Shown: piece by piece, positions 1 to 7,000 of the stretch
Position numbering within the stretch: position 1 is the first letter of the stretch
Layout: each line of letters opens with the position of its first letter
Assembly: GCF_001047675.1 (NCBI RefSeq)
Contig: NZ_CP011975.1
Coordinates: forward strand, 1,156,073-1,220,072
Direction: 5' to 3'
Length of the DNA: 64,000 nucleotides
Source: Yersinia aleksiciae
GTDB taxonomy: Bacteria > Pseudomonadota > Gammaproteobacteria > Enterobacterales > Enterobacteriaceae
The notes under the pieces: generated by a model
Databases searched by the model: none
Seen by the model: the letters and a program-made list of their open reading frames with translations, nothing else
Told to the model about the DNA's origin: nothing
Translations under genes and position numbers: made by a program

Positions 1-1828
1 CGGTCATATCAGACAGGCGCAGATCAGCATACTGATGCGCCACCTGAACTAGCATCTTTTGGTAGAGCGAAGACTCACTGTTACGGGCCCCCATCTGACT
101 GATCAGCCGGGTCCGCACCTGACTAACCAGATTCTCATCCGGTGTCAGACGCCAGGCCGGGTGCAGGGGAAGATTACGGGCATAAAAATCCAGCAGCGCT
201 GGGCCACTGCCCTGCCAGAGATTGTCCGGCACACCGCTGCGCTGCGGCCAGTCGCGCAGCAGCGTGGTGCTAAACCATGCTGCATCCATTTTCTCCGGCC
301 GCGCCAGCATCAGATAGAGTTTTAACTGGTCATAGGCGGGTTTTACCAGTGTGTCACGCAGCGGAGAATCCGGTGGAAGCTGCGCCATAGTGCTGAGTTG
401 CTCGTCAAGGTGACCGGCGGCGGCATCGCGCAGCAGAGGGGTGGCGCTGGCCCGATAGTGTGGCCAGAGTGCGGCCAGCAACGCATCATTCTGACTCAGA
501 CCGAACCGGTTGTACCAGGGTGCACCCTGTTGCTGACGATACTGCAATCTGTCTATCCTGTGTTGCAGATCCAGCAGCGCTTGCAGACGCGCAGGCAGGG
601 GCTGCTGCACGTTAGCCGCCAGTTTCACCTGAGATTCACTGACATTAATGGTGTCGCGGTTAACCAGGAATGACATCACCATGCCCGCGCCCCACAACAC
701 CATGACGCCCGCCACCGCCATCGCCAGCGTTTTACGCCAGGCGAACCCGAGCTTTTTCGCCGCTAAGCCTGCGGGCAATAATGGCAGTGAATCAATCACC
801 ACATCCCAGCGGTTATCCTTGCCCCAGTGGTGCTTCACGCTGCGCTTTGCATCGACGGATGCAGGACTGAATATCACCCCCGCCAGCGGTGAAGGACGAT
901 AGGGATTCAGCAGCGTCGCAAGAGGGCCGGCGACAGAGTCCGGTTGACGCGCTAACTGATCGGCCAGTTGCAACAAAAATGGGTGCTGGGTGTTGCTGCT
1001 AATCTGTTGCGTACCCTGCTCAATCAGCGACGGCAGCAGCCCGGCAAGTTGCGTACTCAGTTCGTCAGGCTTGCAGCCCGCTGGCAGCAAACAGCCGACG
1101 GATTGGGTGATGCGATCGGCCCCGTCATCGGCATGCAGTGACCAGACATACAGCGGCAACCGCCAGCCAAGCAGCTCAAAACGCGCCGCGAACGCCTGCG
1201 CCACGCTGTCCATCATATCGGCGGTGAGGGTTGTTTTAGATTCTTTCAGACCCAGCGTCGTGCGCTGAGCCAGGGCTGAGGTCACCCAGACCACGCCATC
1301 CAGCGGCCGGCGGCGTAATTTACGCAAGGCACTCAGCCACGCGCTATCGGCCTGCGCCCCCAGATCGCCCCCCCACAACAGCACGGTGCCACTGTCTTCC
1401 TGCCAGTATTGCGACGTCAGTCCGGGAGTGAGCTGTTCAACATCCGCCGCACTGCCGGTGAGTAACAGAATGCGCACTTTGCGGGGCCAGAAAAAACCAT
1501 AGAGAGTCCGGAGATTCTGTTGCAGTTCACTTACCCAAGTACTGCCGGGAGGTGTCGGGGCCAGACGTGATTCGTCATCGGGATAAATACCGTTATCACG
1601 CCCATTATCCCGATGTTGCCGCCGCTTAATGTAACCAGAAATTGCCGGGGACAGGCGGACAAGTAGTGTAATCAACATCAATAGCAGGAAAGCGAACAGT
1701 TTTTTATATTGGCTATCCAACCCGACGGTGTCGCCATATTGCCAAATTAGCCAACCAACTGTGGCCAACACCACGACGGCTAATACCGCACCGCTGCCCT
1801 GCCGCCACGGATTACTCAACATCTTCAT
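1..1828 (-). CDS. tssM: T6SS membrane-complex protein TssM (IcmF/VasK family), 5' part of the gene, runs off the left edge
   Basis: About 609 codons are present; the C-terminal periplasmic part lies outside the window. TssM forms the inner-membrane and periplasmic core of the T6SS membrane complex with TssL and TssJ. The start is ATG at 1828, behind a CCAGGAG ribosome site, and it overlaps the upstream gene by 17 bases. Two N-terminal membrane segments are visible (about residues 12-30 and 42-62), followed by a cytoplasmic domain and a third membrane segment near residues 360-383 (AVAGVMVLWGAGMVMSFLV). At about residue 119, where many IcmF proteins carry a Walker A loop, this one reads LLTGSAADVEQ, with no GKT/GKS, so nucleotide binding is doubtful. 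TssL, encoded at 24271, should be its partner. The family call is firm from the layout and the context. Confidence 0.9.
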   Translation of the reverse strand, partial: MKMLSNPWRQGSGAVLAVVVLATVGWLIWQYGDTVGLDSQYKKLFAFLLLMLITLLVRLSPAISGYIKRRQHRDNGRDNGIYPDDESRLAPTPPGSTWVSELQQNLRTLYGFFWPRKVRILLLTGSAADVEQLTPGLTSQYWQEDSGTVLLWGGDLGAQADSAWLSALRKLRRRPLDGVVWVTSALAQRTTLGLKESKTTLTADMMDSVAQAFAARFELLGWRLPLYVWSLHADDGADRITQSVGCLLPAGCKPDELSTQLAGLLPSLIEQGTQQISSNTQHPFLLQLADQLARQPDSVAGPLATLLNPYRPSPLAGVIFSPASVDAKRSVKHHWGKDNRWDVVIDSLPLLPAGLAAKKLGFAWRKTLAMAVAGVMVLWGAGMVMSFLVNRDTINVSESQVKLAANVQQPLPARLQALLDLQHRIDRLQYRQQQGAPWYNRFGLSQNDALLAALWPHYRASATPLLRDAAAGHLDEQLSTMAQLPPDSPLRDTLVKPAYDQLKLYLMLARPEKMDAAWFSTTLLRDWPQRSGVPDNLWQGSGPALLDFYARNLPLHPAWRLTPDENLVSQVRTRLISQMGARNSESSLYQKMLVQVAHQYADLRLSDMT

Positions 1829-2987
1829 TGCAAACTCCTGGAGAAACCGTACTGACTACCCCACTCTCGGGGCCAAATGAAAACACGACATAGGGCATGT
1901 CGTAGTAATAAGCAAAATCCAGCCCAAACGCCGCCACTAACCAGGCAGAGAATGGCCCCGGGATACCCGTCCATGATTCTTGTATCAATACACTTTCAGC
2001 GCTAAAATTAGCCCCTAATCGGTGACCAACAGGAATTATTTTCGGGGTCAGTGACATCAATTCAGTGCTATCCCCCAAGATCCCTCCCGCTCGGCAGGCC
2101 AGAGACTGGGTTTCCATAAACAAGGTAAGCTCGCTTTCAGCCTGTTCAATATTCAATTGCATCGGGCGAAGCAGACGCCCTTGTATCGGTAGTTGGTGTT
2201 TTTGTGCCATGTCATCGGTCGTGAGCAAGAATACAGCCAGCCCGTCGGAGTAGTTCTCATCGCCGTGTAGTTGTAACACTAGGGTCAGTTCTGCATCCGT
2301 GATAGCATTCTTTATCCCATCTTCTATCTTGCTGTATGGCATTTCAGCAGACAGGGTCAGAGTTGTAGGCGCAAAGCGGGTGGTGATAACCTTATCCCAG
2401 CATTGAGCCCAGACGGCGCGCAGTTGTTCGTATTCTGCCGGATCGCTGTCTGTCAGGAGAGTCGCGCGCAATTCAATATCAGGGGGCAATGAATTAAGGG
2501 CTTGTTGGATGCTAACGAGCAAAGCCATGATGGCCTGATACTCAACACCTTTATCTTGGGAAAGATAATCAATACGGCGAACTAGTCCGCGCTGAAATTC
2601 CACATCTGTAGGTTCATTCGCCAGATACGAGACGGTGATAACGTCCGGTAACAAAACACAACTCGCCAGTACGGCCATATAACGCTCAGCCCACGTCTGC
2701 CACTCTTGTTGTGCCTGTTGCGCTTCATCTTGTAAAAAAGTGTAGTGACTGAGACCCCGACCATACATATAGCTCCGGACACAGAATGCCAGCCCCCAAC
2801 CTATAATAGGTGCGGTTGAAACTGCCCAGATATTGACGGTTTGTAACCAAATAAGCCTGTCAGCAGCATGCAGTGAGAACAATAAAATCCCCACAATAAT
2901 GGACAATACTACAGCTAATAACCAACGTCCCAGCGAGGGCGACGAAGGCTTTTCTGCTATAAACGGTTTTTGGCGATCCCAACCCAT
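1812..2987 (-). CDS. T6SS-cluster two-TM protein of unknown function (intact copy)
   Basis: This 391-residue protein begins MGWDRQKPF and has two hydrophobic segments at about residues 22-42 and 50-70, followed by a long soluble part. I do not recognise a named domain. It lies directly between a PAAR gene (3 bases away) and tssM (17-base overlap), so it is translated together with the core machine. A paralogue with the same N-terminal motif (MGWERQKPF) sits after the second PAAR gene at 10923-12097, where it is frameshifted. The order PAAR then this protein occurs twice, which suggests a role tied to spike assembly or loading or to the membrane complex. That role is inference only. The C-terminal half contains a GPFSAWLVAAFGLD segment that is recognisable in the frameshifted copy. 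Confidence 0.75.
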   Translation of the reverse strand: MGWDRQKPFIAEKPSSPSLGRWLLAVVLSIIVGILLFSLHAADRLIWLQTVNIWAVSTAPIIGWGLAFCVRSYMYGRGLSHYTFLQDEAQQAQQEWQTWAERYMAVLASCVLLPDVITVSYLANEPTDVEFQRGLVRRIDYLSQDKGVEYQAIMALLVSIQQALNSLPPDIELRATLLTDSDPAEYEQLRAVWAQCWDKVITTRFAPTTLTLSAEMPYSKIEDGIKNAITDAELTLVLQLHGDENYSDGLAVFLLTTDDMAQKHQLPIQGRLLRPMQLNIEQAESELTLFMETQSLACRAGGILGDSTELMSLTPKIIPVGHRLGANFSAESVLIQESWTGIPGPFSAWLVAAFGLDFAYYYDMPYVVFSFGPESGVVSTVSPGVCNEDVE

Positions 2988-2990
2988 TTT

Positions 2991-3257
2991 TTATCCTATT
3001 GAACAATCTGGCGCACTGGAGATAACCTGACATCCACACTCACAATGGCAACCATCAACCACAACAGCTTTGCCATCAGAAGCCCATTCAGATGAACCTT
3101 CTATAATGGCATTAACGCCATGCCTCTCTTTCGGGCAACTGATTTTATCGCCGATTAATGCCACTTTTTTACCGTTGACGACCATCGTTGATGATGCAGA
3201 AATAACTTCACCACCGTGCGTTGTTTTATCGCCTAATAATATAAATCCTTTGGACAT
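2991..3257 (-). CDS. PAAR-domain spike tip protein (module B)
   Basis: This 88-residue protein is a single PAAR domain, the small cone that caps the VgrG spike and sharpens the T6SS puncturing device. It starts MSKGFILLGDKTTHGG and has the repeated short beta pattern of the family, with Cys and His residues near the tip (KISCPKERHG and DGCHCECGCQ) placed as expected for zinc binding. No C-terminal toxin extension is present, so it is a plain tip. It is nearly the same as the PAAR protein at 12101-12367, differing in a few residues. It lies between the lipase module and the two-TM protein, 3 bases from the latter. Confidence 0.93.
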   Translation of the reverse strand: MSKGFILLGDKTTHGGEVISASSTMVVNGKKVALIGDKISCPKERHGVNAIIEGSSEWASDGKAVVVDGCHCECGCQVISSAPDCSIG

Positions 3258-3411
3258 TCGGTTTCCCTTAACTTTCGCTCATATCGAGATAACAACAAAC
3301 TGGGCACATATAGAATAACCGGTGTGAATGGTAAATAGTCGCGCCACAAACTAAACAGCGACTTAAGATAAGAAAGTTTATGGGCACTAAAAATAATAAA
3401 TGAGCAGTAAA

Positions 3412-4176
3412 TTACATTGAACTCAACTTCTCAAAATCAGGAGTTACTTCACCATTTGATGTGACACTTCCGTCGGGGTATTCTATACGCCAATGATTAC
3501 CTTTCTTTTTGATCTTTGGGCCAACCATTTTCACAACTTTAGATTCATCTATAATCGGTGAGAAATTGATTGTTAAATTACGTCCATCATAGTTATTTAT
3601 TTTATACAACTCAAAGTCTTTTTTTCCGAACAAAGATAAAAAAATACCTTCAGCAACAATATAGCGTTCTTTGACTATAGGATAGTAAGTTGGAGATACT
3701 GATAGGGGATTATTAGCAGAAATATAATCACCACTCCGCTCGCCTTGTTCATCAAAAACCACTTCAATACCAACCGCAGTCCCTATCTTAACTCCGCTAT
3801 TTTTAATAATATGTTCACTTCTAGAGTACTTGATACCTAAAGTTATACGACTCAATTGCCATTCACATTGCCCACCACCATCTATAGGGATTTTACTTTT
3901 AAAATTACCAGATATTTCATCAAAATCCATATTTACATAATTTGTTTTCGTCCCAGGCACTAAATATATCTTCATATCCGTATTGTATCTTTCTTTTTTA
4001 CACTTATCAGAAATGTAAAATGCAGCTAATGGTGCTGCCTGCGTATTGATTGGTGCCTTAATTTCAACATCTACCCATTGATCATCACTCGGCGGTGAGA
4101 TTGCTCTATCTTTTGCCATGCAGCCAGAAGTGCATAATAAAGATAAAAACAAGATATATATGTTATTGAATCTCAT
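3412..4176 (-). CDS. Putative lipoprotein immunity protein for the adjacent T6SS lipase
   Basis: A 254-residue exported lipoprotein. The start at 4176 is chosen because its ATG overlaps the TGA of the lipase gene (ATGA), and because a signal peptide with lipobox (LLCTSGC) follows directly; a longer frame from 4197 would bury the signal. The mature part is hydrophilic with no domain I recognise. T6SS phospholipases of the Tle families are commonly paired with a downstream lipoprotein that neutralises them in the periplasm. The translational coupling here fits that arrangement, so an immunity role is inferred rather than shown. The gene is AT-rich compared with the secretion genes. Confidence 0.7.
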   Translation of the reverse strand: MRFNNIYILFLSLLCTSGCMAKDRAISPPSDDQWVDVEIKAPINTQAAPLAAFYISDKCKKERYNTDMKIYLVPGTKTNYVNMDFDEISGNFKSKIPIDGGGQCEWQLSRITLGIKYSRSEHIIKNSGVKIGTAVGIEVVFDEQGERSGDYISANNPLSVSPTYYPIVKERYIVAEGIFLSLFGKKDFELYKINNYDGRNLTINFSPIIDESKVVKMVGPKIKKKGNHWRIEYPDGSVTSNGEVTPDFEKLSSM

Positions 4177-6089
4177 AGACCATCCTTTTTCAAACAATAA
4201 CGTTGCATGGAAATATCACCTTCTGGTAAAGACTTGGTGATATCCAAAGTCGTAACGAATAATTTATCAACGGCCAAGAAAGACTTATTTCTGTTATACT
4301 CAGATTGAGGTATATCATTTTTATACTTCTCCATTTGTAAAATAAAAACATCCTGTTCTTTTTTATAAACACCATCATTAGTTGTATCATATAACTCCAG
4401 CAATCTATCACCAATATATTCAGCATACTTTCCGGATGGATGGTCACCTCCGTTTAGTGCATTTTTAAGCTCTGGATTGCCATGTTTTGGAAATAATTTA
4501 TCTTTACTTTCTTTATCTATTTCTTGAATGAATTCTTGCTGATTATTTTTCGCATTTTCATCACTATGTGAGCTTAAGCAAGGAACCAAAAATAATTTTG
4601 CCTTCTCTGGAAGGCGCTTTCTAATTTTAATTTTAGCACGTGGATTTCGCTCTTCCAACCACTCCAAAACTGACTCTGCTTTGAAAAAGTGCACAACTTC
4701 ACCATGATGACAAAAAACCTCACTCCCAATCGGGACTAGAGTCTTGACAACAGACCAACTATAACCAAAAACGTACCCTAATGGTCCCCATAGTTTATAG
4801 AAATGATTATCTAATTCTCGTTCTGGAGGTACAGAGGGTACTGCATCATTCTCATTAATATGCCTATAATGAGGTATCCTTTCTAATTCACCCATAGCAC
4901 TTAGAGTAAAAGTACGTGGCATTCCATAAGTATATAATATTGGATTAGAGTCAATGAACTTCGCCGCATGAACTAAGGCTAGAGCCCCACCTAAACTATG
5001 CCCACAAATATATAACTCTTTAGTAGCTAAAAGATCATAAAGCTTATCTAGCTTGCTATTTATATTTATATCTTCATTAATATATACAGCTTGAAATGCA
5101 TCGAGAAAGCCCTGATGCACTAACCCATTATTAACGATACCACTACAAGGCGCTTTTATATCGCAAGTAAGATCAATAGGTTTATAAGTAATATCCGAAA
5201 CAACGTCCTTGAGACTTGCTGTTCCACGCCAAGCAACTATCAACTCATCATTATTCGCCGCGAAGAAAAATTGTGTATATTTATTCGCAACAGTACCTTT
5301 ACTTGAGTCTATAAATTCAACATCAGTATAACGCTGGCGAAAAGGCACATCTTTAACAATCGGCTGAAATTTCTTATCATTTACTTGATATGGTACGCGG
5401 GATAGCTCTAGCATTTGCTGATAAAAAAAATGTGATATAGACCCCGTTGCTTGCCCATCACCATTAGTATCGTAATCTGCATAAGATAATATTGACATCA
5501 ATACCAAATTGTAGGCATTCACCACCGAGTAGTCGGGTATATGATGCAAAACTAAAGACCATGCTCGGAAAGGACAAATTTCCAAAACATGGCGGCAATT
5601 CAATTTTTTTACCGTCAAACCGGTAAACCGAGTATCCGTGAAATGATATGCTGGCGGTTTCTTTTTATCTTCCCAATTAGGGGTAATAGTCGGTAATTTA
5701 TCGCACAATTTCCCAATAGTAATGTATTGGTATTCGTATTCTTCTTGTTCTGCCAGTTTTCTAACTGTTGAGTATTTATCTTCCCTACCGACACGCAGCG
5801 ATCGAGTCTCCATTTCATCTGCGAGAGGTTGGGCCTCAATAAACAGTGTCAGGTCAAGATGGTGTAAACCCTTAATACGTATAATGCCACTGGCATCACT
5901 ATTGCCAGTATACTCGCTCACATGACCACTTCTGGTCGCATCATTAATAGCCCGATACGGCATATTAGCGACAGGATTACTCATCTCATCCAGTAATTGG
6001 AACTCAACCCAACCTGTTTGATTTTTTGCGCTGAGTGATACGGTCTTACTTTCTTCTTTTATTGAAGTATTATGTTCTTTATTACTCAC
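4173..6089 (-). CDS. T6SS lipase effector, class 3 lipase fold (Tle type)
   Basis: A 638-residue protein with a GHSLGG nucleophile elbow (Ser365), a likely catalytic Asp at residue 415 (NENDAVPSVPP) and a likely His at 461/462 (CHHGEVVHF), as in class 3 lipases. The upstream AWRGT segment at 286-290 matches the oxyanion region of that family. Residues 25-100 form a small beta domain before the lipase (GWVEFQLLDEMSNPV and following), with a pattern like the transthyretin-like tails on the VgrG proteins here; it may serve for loading. There is no signal peptide, as expected for a T6SS cargo. Start is GTG at 6089 behind GAGGTG. The ATGA-coupled lipoprotein downstream is the probable immunity protein. 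Which Tle subfamily it belongs to is not certain. Confidence 0.85.
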   Translation of the reverse strand: MSNKEHNTSIKEESKTVSLSAKNQTGWVEFQLLDEMSNPVANMPYRAINDATRSGHVSEYTGNSDASGIIRIKGLHHLDLTLFIEAQPLADEMETRSLRVGREDKYSTVRKLAEQEEYEYQYITIGKLCDKLPTITPNWEDKKKPPAYHFTDTRFTGLTVKKLNCRHVLEICPFRAWSLVLHHIPDYSVVNAYNLVLMSILSYADYDTNGDGQATGSISHFFYQQMLELSRVPYQVNDKKFQPIVKDVPFRQRYTDVEFIDSSKGTVANKYTQFFFAANNDELIVAWRGTASLKDVVSDITYKPIDLTCDIKAPCSGIVNNGLVHQGFLDAFQAVYINEDININSKLDKLYDLLATKELYICGHSLGGALALVHAAKFIDSNPILYTYGMPRTFTLSAMGELERIPHYRHINENDAVPSVPPERELDNHFYKLWGPLGYVFGYSWSVVKTLVPIGSEVFCHHGEVVHFFKAESVLEWLEERNPRAKIKIRKRLPEKAKLFLVPCLSSHSDENAKNNQQEFIQEIDKESKDKLFPKHGNPELKNALNGGDHPSGKYAEYIGDRLLELYDTTNDGVYKKEQDVFILQMEKYKNDIPQSEYNRNKSFLAVDKLFVTTLDITKSLPEGDISMQRYCLKKDGL

Positions 6090-6143
6090 CTGTTCACCTC
6101 TTTTATTAGTCCTGAAGTATCTCTTATTAACAAAGAAATTCCC

Positions 6144-6398
6144 TTACGGGTTCCTTTTCTTCTTCCATAAATAAGTGCTACAAAAAACACCAACTAATAA
6201 AAAACAACCCGGCAGTAATACTTTGATTAAAAACCCCATATAAAATGCGGCTTTGGTCTCCCCCTCATAATGTCCTTGTAGGATAAAACCTTCATAGATA
6301 TGATAAAGATATGATGAAAAGCCAGTAATAATGAAGATAAAAAACAAGGTTAAAGAAAGTAAAATATAAATAGATAGAAGAAAAAACTTTCTTTTCAT
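6144..6398 (-). CDS. Small two-TM membrane protein coupled to Tae4 (candidate immunity)
   Basis: An 84-residue protein with two strongly hydrophobic segments (about residues 5-28 and 54-73) and a basic tail (WKKKRNP). Its ATG overlaps the TGA of the tae4 gene (ATGA), so the two are translated together, the usual layout of an effector and its immunity gene. Known Tai4 immunity proteins, however, are soluble periplasmic helical proteins of about 110 residues, and this one is not. It may be a different type of immunity protein, or immunity for another toxin after a gene replacement. The function is not known. Confidence 0.7.
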   Translation of the reverse strand: MKRKFFLLSIYILLSLTLFFIFIITGFSSYLYHIYEGFILQGHYEGETKAAFYMGFLIKVLLPGCFLLVGVFCSTYLWKKKRNP

Positions 6399-7000
6399 AG
6401 AATCTCCCAGAACAAGACTTTGGTTGATTTCCTTAGGTCGGACATTGACAGGTAACTTTCAGATGCCTGAGGAAAGGTTCTTCTTGCCCAAGTAGATAAC
6501 CATCCCAGGCTGGCTAATTTATTGTTTTTCCATAAATCTATATGGTCACCGGTAGGGGATTTCTCACCAGAGCGTAACCAATAATCTTGGAAAAAGATGA
6601 GCCCTGTTTTATCAGACACAGAATCTTCATAAGTTTTTCCCGTCAATTCCAGTGGTTTTTTGCCTCCTGCAAAAGGAAGTGTTTTCTGGCTTTTAAGATA
6701 ATCACTCAGTTCCTGGGCACGGATAGCATGAATTCCTTTTCCTGTACTGTCCGGTTTAGGGCAATTCCAACATCGTGTTCCTTTAAAACTTTTCATCAAT
6801 ATGCCGCACTGATACAAAGCTTCACTGACATTTATTGCACAGTGATCTGAAAACACATCGTCTTTCGACTTGGGATCAATATGTTTGATCGTACTTGAAG
6901 GGTAAGCGGACCATAACTCATCAAAGTATACAGATTTAATTTTGATATCCTGAACAGAACCCGTTTTATCATTGGGTTTCACTACTGTTTTCTGATTCAT
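6395..7000 (-). CDS. tae4: Type VI amidase effector, Tae4 family
   Basis: A 201-residue peptidoglycan amidase of the NlpC/P60-like Tae4 family, which cuts the peptide stem between D-Glu and meso-DAP in the periplasm of the attacked cell. Family landmarks are in order: DHCAINVS with the catalytic Cys54, the GIHAIRAQELSDYL segment at about 89-102, GLIFFQDYW at 133-141, and GDHIDLW with catalytic His153 and Asp155. No signal peptide is present. The gene begins directly after the VgrG stop codon (TAA then ATG, no gap), so VgrG at 7001-9724 is its probable carrier. A small membrane protein is coupled downstream in place of a normal Tai4. Confidence 0.93.
   Translation of the reverse strand: MNQKTVVKPNDKTGSVQDIKIKSVYFDELWSAYPSSTIKHIDPKSKDDVFSDHCAINVSEALYQCGILMKSFKGTRCWNCPKPDSTGKGIHAIRAQELSDYLKSQKTLPFAGGKKPLELTGKTYEDSVSDKTGLIFFQDYWLRSGEKSPTGDHIDLWKNNKLASLGWLSTWARRTFPQASESYLSMSDLRKSTKVLFWEIL

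Noticed and set aside
59-1268. Several plus-strand open frames of 80-90 codons at the left edge
   Set aside because: They lie opposite the tssM frame, which has a clear protein pattern; they show no domain, ribosome site or plausible composition.
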